NCBI GenBank assembly: GCA_028714475.1
Contig: JAQTNC010000006.1
Location: forward strand, 1 to 47,452
Source: Patescibacteria group bacterium
Lineage (GTDB): Bacteria; Patescibacteriota; Patescibacteriia; SG8-24
Length of the DNA stretch: 47,452 nt
Direction: 5' to 3'
A program made the translations under genes and the position numbers. This document shows, piece after piece, positions 8,878 through 17,130 of this stretch (its first letter is position 1; the number at the start of each line of letters is the position of its first letter). Below the pieces are notes generated by a model that worked only from the letters and a program-made list of their open reading frames with translations, was not told the origin of the DNA and did no database searches.

Positions 8878-9807
8878 TTACTCTATCTCGATGACGAGGG
8901 TCGGGATGTCGTCATGAAGATCGGCGTGGGCCTCGACAAAAGTCGCGAGCGAAAGATCGTCCGAATCGAGCACGGCCAGATCCTCCAGCAACCCGTGCTT
9001 TTCGAGCAACTGGATGAAATCCAGTCCGCCGTTCAGCATCTGGCGAGTCAGGCCGCAACAGATCCTGGGTGCCCCGCGCATTTCCTTGCCGCCGAACAGG
9101 CGACAAAGCGTGTGGATGAGCATGCCGTAGCCGCACCCGTCGAACCAGTAGTTGTCCAGTCGTGCCGCGTCACGCCCCCGGAACAGGCCGTCCTTGATCA
9201 GCCGACGGCGCAAACAATGGGCGGCCATTTCCGTCACGGCCTCGTTAAAGGCGAGGAAATGCCGGCCGGGATTCATGAATTCGATCATGCCGACCTGCAG
9301 CCCATACAGGACGCCTGCTAGAGGCCAGTTGTCGTCTTGTGGCCGAGGCGTGATGATCAGGATGCAAAAGAACCCGACGTGACACAACTCGTGCGACAAA
9401 CCTCCAGCCAACCGGTAACTCTTCCGATGCCATTCGGCGTTCAGATAAACATGGCCGAGTGAGCAGAAAGCCTTGCAGGTTTCCTTGTCCTTTTTCAGCT
9501 GCTGAAAGACGGCATCGCTCACCAGGTGGACGCGATTGGGACTCATCCTGGCCGGGGGTCGGCCGAGGTCAACCAGGTACCGGTCGAGTTGCTCAAGACA
9601 GGCTTGAATCACCTGCGCTTGCCGACGCGTCGGTTGGATTTCCGGAACGTCGTATGGCGGCGGCTGCGGCTCGAACTCGCGACCGCGATAGGAATCGATT
9701 TCGGCCTGGTCGAGCGGATTGAGGACGGCGACCCGATCGAACCATTTCTCTGAACCACGCGGGCGCCTTGAGGCGGCCGCGACTGCCAATTGAAAAGAAC
9801 CAGTCAT
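8878..9807 (-). CDS. hypothetical protein with HExxH (HELCH) zinc metallopeptidase-like motif
   Basis: GGLSHELCHVGFF and downstream FNEAVTEMAAH; start at MTGSF with GAGGTG SD. Confidence 0.55.
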   Translation of the reverse strand: MTGSFQLAVAAASRRPRGSEKWFDRVAVLNPLDQAEIDSYRGREFEPQPPPYDVPEIQPTRRQAQVIQACLEQLDRYLVDLGRPPARMSPNRVHLVSDAVFQQLKKDKETCKAFCSLGHVYLNAEWHRKSYRLAGGLSHELCHVGFFCILIITPRPQDDNWPLAGVLYGLQVGMIEFMNPGRHFLAFNEAVTEMAAHCLRRRLIKDGLFRGRDAARLDNYWFDGCGYGMLIHTLCRLFGGKEMRGAPRICCGLTRQMLNGGLDFIQLLEKHGLLEDLAVLDSDDLSLATFVEAHADLHDDIPTLVIEIE

Positions 9808-9920
9808 GACACACCTCGCTGGTGGATGAGAATCATGGACGGCACCGATGCCATTCATAATTGACCGTATCAGTCAGCCAGTACGTCGGCAACGCATTGT
9901 CAAGGCGGCTACCCGAAATG

Positions 9921-9947
9921 AAAAAGCCGCTGATTAGCGGCGTTTTT
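9921..9947. terminator. bidirectional terminator-like hairpin
   Basis: AAAAAGCCGCT-gatt-AGCGGCGTTTTT. Confidence 0.8.
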
Positions 9948-9984
9948 CGCAATGTCTGGCGGGGGCCGGAAGCTAATGACTCGG

Positions 9985-10920
9985 TCATTCGGATATAACA
10001 TGCTTGGCCACCAGCTCGCGGCGCGACAGCCAGAAGAACAGGCCGACGACGGCGAAAGTGATGGCGGTCGGCAGCCAGATGGGCGCCTCGACGTTCATGG
10101 ACTCGGCGACCATGATGAGGCCGAGCAATCCGATGGAATACATGGCACCGTTCTTGAGGTAGCGATATTTCTTGACGGTCTCGACGCCGTGGATGGTGAA
10201 CCAGCGCACGACGTAAGCGCCGATGCCGTTGCCGACGAGGATGAGCGGTACGGAAATGGTGAAGGCGAAAGCGCCGAGCACGCCGTCAATCGAGAAGGTG
10301 GCATCGAGAATTTCCAGGTAGATGATCTTACTCACGTCCGACATGTGCTTGTTGCCGACGAGCTGTTTTTCCTGCTCCTCGGCGTTGTGCTTGAAGCCGT
10401 TCGTGATGAAGAAGGCGGTGGAGCCGACGACCGCGCCGAAGGCGGCGGCCTGGCTCACCCTCAGGGCGAGTCCGACGACCACGAGCAGGGCGATGGAAGC
10501 GACGGCGTAGAACCAGAATGACATCTTGCGGTGGATGTGCGATTCCCAGAAGAAGGCGTACTCCTTCTTTTCCATGAACAGCCAGTAGATGAAGAGGTAG
10601 ATGAGGTAGAGGCCGCCGCCAACGAGAAGGATGGGTTTCTGTGCCTCGATGATTTCGCGGACATGCGGGTCGGAGCTGAAGGTCGCGGTGATGGCGTTCA
10701 GAATGCCGAGGTCGGGATTGGAAAGATAGACGATGAGCAGCGGCAGGAGGCCGCGGACGACGAAAACGGCGATGAGGATGCCGTAAACGAGGAACCATCG
10801 GCGAGCCTTCTCCGACATGGTGCCGATGACTTCGGCATTGACGACGGCGTTGTCCACGCTCGAGACGATCTCGAAAAGCACGAGGCCGAGGACGATGACG
10901 ACGGCTTGAGTGAAATCCAT
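9985..10920 (-). CDS. DUF475 / TerC-like integral membrane protein
   Basis: VLFEIVSSVDNAVVNAEVIG, LEILDATFSIDGVLGAFAFT, multiple TMs. Confidence 0.85.
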   Translation of the reverse strand: MDFTQAVVIVLGLVLFEIVSSVDNAVVNAEVIGTMSEKARRWFLVYGILIAVFVVRGLLPLLIVYLSNPDLGILNAITATFSSDPHVREIIEAQKPILLVGGGLYLIYLFIYWLFMEKKEYAFFWESHIHRKMSFWFYAVASIALLVVVGLALRVSQAAAFGAVVGSTAFFITNGFKHNAEEQEKQLVGNKHMSDVSKIIYLEILDATFSIDGVLGAFAFTISVPLILVGNGIGAYVVRWFTIHGVETVKKYRYLKNGAMYSIGLLGLIMVAESMNVEAPIWLPTAITFAVVGLFFWLSRRELVAKHVISE

Positions 10921-10977
10921 ATGGGTTGATTGTAGCGGAACACGGTCGTTATTAAAAGATGCGCGGCCAAAAAAAAA

Positions 10978-11034
10978 CAGCCTGACCCGGGTTTGGGGCG
11001 TTCAAGGATGAACGCCCGACCTTGGTCAAGGCTG
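10978..11034 (-). terminator. nested terminator hairpin 3' of minus-strand CDS
   Basis: GGGCGTTCA-agga-TGAACGCCC inside CAGCC...GGCTG, T-tract on minus strand. Confidence 0.6.
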
Positions 11035-11490
11035 ATGGCGCAACCAGACTTCCATGAGGGTGCCGCAGGACATCTCACGCTTGGCACACAAGGCGTCCTC
11101 ATTAACCTGTAGCACGAACCATTCTCGGCAATCACCCGTGTGGACATAGACGCTGGCCGTGAATTCGTCCGGTCCGGTCCGTCGAACGACAAGGTGGTCG
11201 CCGGCGCGGTTCACGCCGACTATCTCCACGGTGTCGCCGACCGAACGGGATCCGAAACTCATCATGATCGACGCCCCGCCGCAAACTTTGGTGTCCCGTC
11301 CATAGATGCGAACGAAACTCCTCTCGTTCTCGTCGTACTGCAGCCGAACATAGATGTAGCAGGCGGGCGCCGCCGGACAATCCTCCTCTTCGAGGGCCGG
11401 AACGACTCCTGATCGGCAACTCCCCGGCCTCGACGCCGGCGATTCGGACGAGCCGCGCAAAAAACGAACAATTTCATCTCCATGAGCCAC
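11026..11490 (-). CDS. hypothetical Cys-containing protein
   Basis: GTG start with AGGAGGT SD; no recognised family. Confidence 0.5.
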   Translation of the reverse strand: MAHGDEIVRFLRGSSESPASRPGSCRSGVVPALEEEDCPAAPACYIYVRLQYDENERSFVRIYGRDTKVCGGASIMMSFGSRSVGDTVEIVGVNRAGDHLVVRRTGPDEFTASVYVHTGDCREWFVLQVNEDALCAKREMSCGTLMEVWLRHQP

Positions 11491-11686
11491 GCTGACCTCC
11501 TTGCTTTCCCGTGGCAGCGAATTGGCTATGGGAAGAATTTAACAATAACGAAATCAGGAAAAATGTCAATTCTTGAATACGGGCGGATTCTCAGAAAACC
11601 AAAGGTAACGACAGGGGTCGAAATTACTTACCTGCCGACCCCAGGAAACGAGGATGGCGGGTTGCCTCGTCCGGCCTCATGCCGCC

Positions 11687-11715
11687 TTGATAGATCATCC
11701 GTAAATGGTTTAACA
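11687..11715 (+). promoter_or_regulatory. promoter-like TTGATA-N17-TTAACA
   Basis: Upstream of CDS 11748. Confidence 0.45.
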
Positions 11716-11747
11716 TGGGCACCAGGCCTTTCCATTGGGAGGAAGTG

Positions 11748-12596
11748 ATGAAAAAATTCGCCATCGTTTGTGTTGCTTGGCTTGCTCTCGCCGATGGGGT
11801 TTTCGCGTCGCCGCCGAACACCGAACCGGGGCGGCCCACGACTGACGCTCGCTTGAATCAACCCGCCGACAAAGCCTCGACGCCTGCCGCCTGTCCCGAT
11901 GACATGGTGCTGGTGGAAGGCGAATACTGCGCGGCCGTCCGCCACGTCTGCCTGAAAAAGCGTGACAAGATCTGCCAGAAATGGCGGGTGGGCATGGCCG
12001 AGTGCGTCGGGAAAAAAACGCCGATGCGTTTCTGCATTGACCGCTACGAGTGGCCGAACAGAGCCGGTGCCGTCCCCCAAGTGCTTGTTACCTGGGACGA
12101 AGCTCGCGAGGCGTGCGAATCGGTCGGGAAGCGCCTCTGCGACAACCACGAATGGACGACCGCCTGTGAGGGACCGGAGCGCCTGCCCGTACCCTACGGA
12201 TGGGAGCGCGATAAGAAGGCGTGCAACATTGACCAGCCTTGGCGCAACCCAAACTGGAAAAAACTGGTGCGACGCGGCACGCCCGAATCAGCGGCCGAAA
12301 TGGCCAGACTCGACGGTCGCGTGCCGTCCGGGGCGATGGCCGGCTGTGTTTCGGCTTTCGGCGTGCACGACCTGACCGGCAACGCTGACGAGTGGGTGGT
12401 GAACTCATCCAATCCGCGGGACGTTCCCGGTCAAAGAATCGGCCCGCGCTTTTTCAAGGGCGGCCATTGGGCCATCGGCGCACGCACCAACTGCCGTGCC
12501 GAAACCGATGGGCACAGCACACAGAAATATTTCCTCGGATACGCCGAGGGTTTCCGCTGCTGTGCCGCCGGGAAACCTGCAGCCACCCCGGACTAG
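11748..12596 (+). CDS. secreted SUMF1/formylglycine-generating-enzyme-sulfatase domain protein
   Basis: Signal peptide; CIDRYEWPN, VTWDEAREACESVGKRLCDNHEWTTACEG, DLTGNADEWV, KGGHWAIGARTNCRA, GFRCC. Confidence 0.85.
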   Translation: MKKFAIVCVAWLALADGVFASPPNTEPGRPTTDARLNQPADKASTPAACPDDMVLVEGEYCAAVRHVCLKKRDKICQKWRVGMAECVGKKTPMRFCIDRYEWPNRAGAVPQVLVTWDEAREACESVGKRLCDNHEWTTACEGPERLPVPYGWERDKKACNIDQPWRNPNWKKLVRRGTPESAAEMARLDGRVPSGAMAGCVSAFGVHDLTGNADEWVVNSSNPRDVPGQRIGPRFFKGGHWAIGARTNCRAETDGHSTQKYFLGYAEGFRCCAAGKPAATPD

Positions 12597-12734
12597 AAAC
12601 GCCAGCTTGACGCTGGATTCTGGCTCCAACGAACTTCGCTTAGACAGCCTCGCTAAACAAGCGGGGCTTTCTGTTATTTTTTCGCGATGATTAACAAAAC
12701 GGCTTCCCCAGAAAAGAGAAGCCGTCACGACGCA

Positions 12735-13526
12735 TTACGGGTAACACCGCTTGACGATCTTGATGAGGCCCGGCAACGAATCTCCAACGCCCACGGACGC
12801 TACCATGAAGGCATTTTCCTGCCGACCGAATTCCGTCCTGTTCGTGCCGCGAGCCGAGAGGTACCCGGCCTTGCGAACCGCCTCGATGACGCGTTTGTTG
12901 GCGTCGCCGAACGGATAGGCGAAGAACTCTGTCGGCTTGCCGAGATGACTTTCGATGATCCGCTTGCTTTCCTCGATTTCACGGATCAACACCGTCTCGT
13001 ACACCCCGGTCAGGTAGCAGTGCGACCTCGAATGAGAGCCGATGGTCATGCCTTTGGCGTCCAGATCCTTCACCTGTTCCCACGTGAGTTCGGTGCCGGA
13101 GTCAACCACGCTCGTCGCCACGAAAAAGGTGGCGGTCATGCCGTACTTCATGAGCACTGGCAGGGCGTGACGGTAAGAACCGCGGTACCCGTCATCAAAC
13201 GTGATGACGATGGCGTATTTCGGCAAAGGCACTCCGTCTGCCAGACAACTAACCACTTGTCCGTATGACACAATCGGGTAGCCTTGGTCGTGCAGATACT
13301 GCATCTGAGCCGCAAACGCGCGCGGGGAAACCGTGTTGGAGCGCAGGGCCGCAGGTTCATCGGGCGTGGAAATGGCGATGCGATGATACAGGAGCACCAA
13401 GGCGTGACACCGGCCGTTACCTCTGACGTCATCGGCCGTGCCGGGAACTTCGCCTGCGGTCACGGCTGACAGCAGCAAGATGAAAACCGTGACGGCAACA
13501 GACAGGAGCGACCTGGGCCGCCTCAT
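12735..13526 (-). CDS. polysaccharide deacetylase (CE4) family secreted protein
   Basis: LVLLYHRI, VITFDDGYRGSYRHALPVL, TIGSHSRSH. Confidence 0.9.
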   Translation of the reverse strand: MRRPRSLLSVAVTVFILLLSAVTAGEVPGTADDVRGNGRCHALVLLYHRIAISTPDEPAALRSNTVSPRAFAAQMQYLHDQGYPIVSYGQVVSCLADGVPLPKYAIVITFDDGYRGSYRHALPVLMKYGMTATFFVATSVVDSGTELTWEQVKDLDAKGMTIGSHSRSHCYLTGVYETVLIREIEESKRIIESHLGKPTEFFAYPFGDANKRVIEAVRKAGYLSARGTNRTEFGRQENAFMVASVGVGDSLPGLIKIVKRCYP

Positions 13527-13594
13527 GACGGCCTCCGACAGGGCAGACCAAAGAAGCCGATGCCGACCGATAGGGTCTTGATAATCTTGTTCAC
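13523..13594 (-). CDS. possible 23-aa leader ORF MNKIIKTLSVGIGFFGLPCRRPS overlapping the deacetylase start
   Basis: GTG start preceded by AAGGAGG; stop overlaps the next start as ATGA. Confidence 0.4.
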   Translation of the reverse strand: MNKIIKTLSVGIGFFGLPCRRPS

Positions 13595-13753
13595 GCTTTG
13601 CCTCCTTGTGTTGGCAAAGAACAGTCCGCCCAAATGATAGTTTAGGCGGAAAAGACATGCAAGGAGGGGGCTCACGCCGACCTCTTCCATTTTTCGGGGC
13701 AAAATCGTACCCTAATGCCAAAATCCCAGACCTGATTATCACCGAAAAAGAAT

Positions 13754-14299
13754 GTGACAAAGCCCGTCAACAAAGCCAAGCCCATCGCCGTCACGGACGT
13801 CGAGACCACCGGTCTTGCCGCCGGTTTTCACGAGATCATTGAGATTGGGTTGGTTCTGCTCGCGCCGGATGACTTGCGGACGATTTCGGAACTCTCACTC
13901 AAAGTGAAGCCGCGCTATCCGTTTCGAATGGACTGGGGCGCGGCGCGCGTGAACGGGTATTGCGAACGAGATTGGTGTGAGGCCGTTGATTTGGAAACCG
14001 CGTTATGGCGGTACGTGGACCTGACTGACGGTGCCGTCTTCGCCGCGCACAACGTAAACTTCGACTGGTCGTTCATGAGCCACGCTTTCGAGACGACTGG
14101 CATTCGACATTCGCTCGCGCCGCATATGCTCTGTACCATGGCCATGGCCGGCGACCGGCTTCGGCCGCACGGGCTCCAAAGCCGCAGCCTGAAATCCGTC
14201 GCGACCTTCCTCGGCCTGCCGCCTGAAGCCGAAATCCACCGCGCCATCAATGGCGCGCGGTTGGCGGCGGAGATATATAGGAAGCTGGCGGAAAAATAG
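13754..14299 (+). CDS. DnaQ/RNase T-like 3'-5' exonuclease
   Basis: VTDVETTGL, AAHNVNFDWSFM, LKSVATFLGLP, HRAINGARLAAEIY. Confidence 0.9.
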   Translation: MTKPVNKAKPIAVTDVETTGLAAGFHEIIEIGLVLLAPDDLRTISELSLKVKPRYPFRMDWGAARVNGYCERDWCEAVDLETALWRYVDLTDGAVFAAHNVNFDWSFMSHAFETTGIRHSLAPHMLCTMAMAGDRLRPHGLQSRSLKSVATFLGLPPEAEIHRAINGARLAAEIYRKLAEK

Positions 14300-14318
14300 A
14301 CTATTTTTGGTTTCAAGG

Positions 14319-14696
14319 CTACGCCGTGAATCCGAGACAGGCGAGCACGAGGCCGAATAGCAGCAGTGTCACCAAAAGCATCGACCATTTCTGGTTTCCT
14401 GTTTTTGCCCACCTTTTTTTCATTTTGTCTGGCAGAAGCAAAACGTCTAGCCCCTTTGCCAAAGTGAGCCATCCCAAGATGGTGACGACGACCCGCCAAT
14501 CCCACGCCCACACATTATGCGCGAGCACCATGGCGATGCCTATCACTAAACTAACCACTCCCCAAAAAAACATCGTTGCCTCGTTTTCCATTTCGGCGAT
14601 TAATTTCCCTAGGCGTTTTGGTTTCATCATTAGAGCGAGCGAGACCGCAACAAACGTCATCCCCCAAACCTCGGCTAAGTATTTTGATAAGTTCAT
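14319..14696 (-). CDS. small multi-TM integral membrane protein
   Basis: MNLSKYLAEVWGMTFVAVSLALMMKPKRLGKLIAEMENEATMFFWGVVSLVIGIAMVLAHN, four TM-like segments. Confidence 0.6.
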   Translation of the reverse strand: MNLSKYLAEVWGMTFVAVSLALMMKPKRLGKLIAEMENEATMFFWGVVSLVIGIAMVLAHNVWAWDWRVVVTILGWLTLAKGLDVLLLPDKMKKRWAKTGNQKWSMLLVTLLLFGLVLACLGFTA

Positions 14697-14781
14697 GTTG
14701 AAATGCTTTAAGAATATGTGTTGACTTGCGTCTATTTTATCACAAAACGAATCCCGCCGCGCCTCGGCCACCGTCCCGAAA

Positions 14782-14860
14782 ATATTCCCTGAGCGGAATG
14801 CAGTCGGCGCACCATAATGTATTATTGCGCCGCCGCCCCGGCCCGGGAGCCGGGGCGAAG
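14782..14860. repeat. 79 bp two-hairpin intergenic repeat, copy B (inverted relative to copy A)
   Basis: Reverse complement matches 3021-3099 with only a few differences. Confidence 0.85.
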
Positions 14861-15268
14861 GGCGGCACATAAACAACGTCCGGCCGGGCGGGGTGCCCTT
14901 CTCGGCGCGCTCGCCGCTCCAGTCACGCCGCCATTCCGGCGAAAGCCGAGAACCAGACAGAAACCCGTGCTCCCGCCGGTCGGGCCCGCTTCCGTCGACA
15001 GCGCTCGCGCTGGATGCGTAATTGCGCGAGCGATTGTCTCCGGAACCGGGTCCGCCCGTCGGTCGCCCCGCTCCGCGTCACCCGCGGCTTCTACTTACAA
15101 CCATTTATTAGTAAGCGCTCGGCCTGCGGGAGCCGCCAAGCATGGCGGCTTGGCCTCGCGAAATGAAGTCATCTATTCCGCAATGTGTGCTTCGCACATC
15201 TTATATCCCCAAGATGTAGGGCTTTGATATTGTCGGCGCCATTGACATCGAAGCCGTTTTGCGGGAGT

Positions 15269-15288
15269 GTGTGTACATTCCTACACAC
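15269..15288. promoter_or_regulatory. operator-like inverted repeat GTGTGTA-N6-TACACAC
   Basis: Perfect 7-bp arms, 8 bp upstream of ATG 15297. Confidence 0.5.
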
Positions 15289-15296
15289 CCACCACA

Positions 15297-16538
15297 ATGA
15301 TTGACCGACAAGAAATCGATGCAAAGGCGTCCGAATTCAACATCCAGCCGTCTGATGTCCAGAAGGACTATGTTTACGGATGGATGCTTAAAGGTATCTT
15401 CGAGAACCACGCCCTCGGGCAGCGACTCTCCCTCAAGGGCGGGGCCGCCTTGAGGAAGGCTTACTTTGCGGAGTCACGGTTCTCGAAAGACCTCGACTTT
15501 TCGGTGGCGGAGGAAGTAGACGAGGCGTTCCTTCACGACGCACTGAACGAAGTGTGCGGCTTCGTGACCGAAAACACGGGGGTCAAATTCCGGCTCGACC
15601 GAACGCTCGTCGAAGACAAGGGGGTACCGATTGCCGGACGCCAGGTGCTCGAGGCTCGCGCATACTTCGACAGTTTCTACGGCGAAAAGGAGATGATCCT
15701 AAAGACGCAACTCGACGTGACCCAGTTCGACAAGCACTATCTGCCACTCCAAAGGCCGGCTCTACTTCACCCCTACTCGGACAAGGATACTTGCGCCACC
15801 ACGCTCGTCTGCCAGAAGGCAGAGGAGATTTTCGCGTCGAAGCTGGTGGCCCTCCTGCACCGCAGAAGGGCGAAGGATCTCTTCGACCTCTTCTGTGGAC
15901 TGATCATCAACCGCGTGCCGCCGGTGAACAGGACGGAGGTCATCACAACGTTCTTGAAGAGGTCGATATACGAGCCAATACCAAGCCAAGGCAAGCAGCA
16001 CCTGCTAGACATCCCTATCGAGGAGTCACGGAGTTTCTGGGGAGGTCTTGTTGTTCCCGCCGCCGCACTTTACAGCTTCGACCATGTCGCGACGAACTTC
16101 CACCAGCTCATCGAAGAACTCTTCGCCCTCGTGCCCGCTCCGGCTCTTGCTGCCCCTGCACCACGCGGCTTCACGCACAGCGGAATACGGAGGCCGACAC
16201 ATTCGTCCATTTACCCCAGGGCAACCTCTCATTCCCCCTCGCCGAGTTACGACTTCGGTGGACTCTCCTCGTCCGACAGGAATACAATCATTGATGCCGG
16301 ACGATCTCAGACGCTCATCGAGCTCGGTTACAAGGGATACCGACGTCTCGTCGAGCCATACAAGTTTGAATACCGAATTCGACAGAGCGACAACCGTGGC
16401 ATCGAATATTTTTGGGGCTATGACCGGAGCGGCGGCGAGTCAGGTAAGACAAGCATCAAACAATTTTTCGTGGACGAGATCGAATACGTTAGGCCTACGA
16501 CCAGCCAATTCATACCTCAGTGGACAGTTGAGCTATAG
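15297..16538 (+). CDS. AbiEii/AbiGii-type nucleotidyltransferase with C-terminal WYL-like domain
   Basis: KGGAALRKAYFAESRFSKDLDFSV; RRRAKDLFDLFCGL; C-term LIELGYKGYRRLVEPYKFEYR...EYFWGYD...IKQFFVDEIEYV. Confidence 0.8.
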   Translation: MIDRQEIDAKASEFNIQPSDVQKDYVYGWMLKGIFENHALGQRLSLKGGAALRKAYFAESRFSKDLDFSVAEEVDEAFLHDALNEVCGFVTENTGVKFRLDRTLVEDKGVPIAGRQVLEARAYFDSFYGEKEMILKTQLDVTQFDKHYLPLQRPALLHPYSDKDTCATTLVCQKAEEIFASKLVALLHRRRAKDLFDLFCGLIINRVPPVNRTEVITTFLKRSIYEPIPSQGKQHLLDIPIEESRSFWGGLVVPAAALYSFDHVATNFHQLIEELFALVPAPALAAPAPRGFTHSGIRRPTHSSIYPRATSHSPSPSYDFGGLSSSDRNTIIDAGRSQTLIELGYKGYRRLVEPYKFEYRIRQSDNRGIEYFWGYDRSGGESGKTSIKQFFVDEIEYVRPTTSQFIPQWTVEL

Positions 16539-16550
16539 TATCGCCTAACA

Positions 16551-16578
16551 ACAAAACCGCCCTTGCAGGCGGTTTTGT
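16551..16578 (+). terminator. terminator hairpin after AbiEii gene
   Basis: ACAAAACCGCC-cttgca-GGCGGTTTTGT. Confidence 0.75.
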
Positions 16579-16964
16579 CTTGGCGACAAGGACCTACCGG
16601 TCGCCCTGATAATATAACTTCCTTGCGGAAAACTCGTCGTCCTTACGCGAGGCCAGGCCGCCATGCCTGGCGGCCCCCGCAGGCCGAGCGCATATTTTCT
16701 AATAGTTTGGGTTGGGTGGCGCGGAGGCCGCCGGAACCAGCGGCACCTTGGGGATTCCGTAGAAGCCGCCCGCGCGAAGCGACAGCCGGATCGCGCGAGC
16801 CCGCAGGCGCAGCGGGGCCGGCGGAGCGGGAGCGCGAAGGCGGCGACACAGGAATCCCCTGGTGACGCGGTCCGGCGGCCGGAGCGTCAAGATGGAATGC
16901 CCTTCGACTCCCCCGCACCACTCGCTTCGCTCGGGTGCAGGGTCGCTCAGGGAATATATTATAA

Positions 16965-16997
16965 CGACAAAACCGCAGATTCACTGCGGTTTTGTCG
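16965..16997 (-). terminator. terminator hairpin 3' of tRNA-Ser
   Basis: CGACAAAACCGCAG-attca-CTGCGGTTTTGTCG, perfect 14-bp stem. Confidence 0.75.
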
Positions 16998-17087
16998 TGG
17001 CGGAGAGGGTGAGATTCGAACTCACGGTACCTTTGCAGGTACAACGGTTTTCGAGACCGTCTCTTTAGACCACTCAGACACCTCTCC
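16998..17087 (-). tRNA. tRNA-Ser(CGA), CCA encoded
   Basis: GGAGAGG acceptor, loop CTCGAAA (anticodon CGA), long variable arm, GTTCGAATC T-arm, CCTCTCCGCCA 3' end. Confidence 0.95.
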
Positions 17088-17130
17088 ATAATTTTCTCTA
17101 ACTGCCAAACCAACCTACCACGCCGACACC

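Larger units (their letters stand above)
14782..16957. mobile_element. putative inverted-repeat-bounded unit carrying the AbiEii-like gene
   Basis: 14-bp terminal IR ATATTCCCTGAGCG (14782-14795) / CGCTCAGGGAATAT (16944-16957); 46-bp subterminal IR 15115-15160 / 16646-16691 at 43/46 identity. Confidence 0.5.

Noticed and set aside
14817-15227. 136-aa plus-strand ORF sharing MYYCAAAPAREPGRR with ORF 2879-3109
   Set aside because: Shared peptide is explained by the two copies of a 79-bp non-coding hairpin repeat; no SD or codon-like composition.
14782-16957. Insertion sequence with its own transposase
   Set aside because: The only ORF is a nucleotidyltransferase; no DDE, HUH or recombinase motif and no obvious target-site duplication, so at most a non-autonomous unit.
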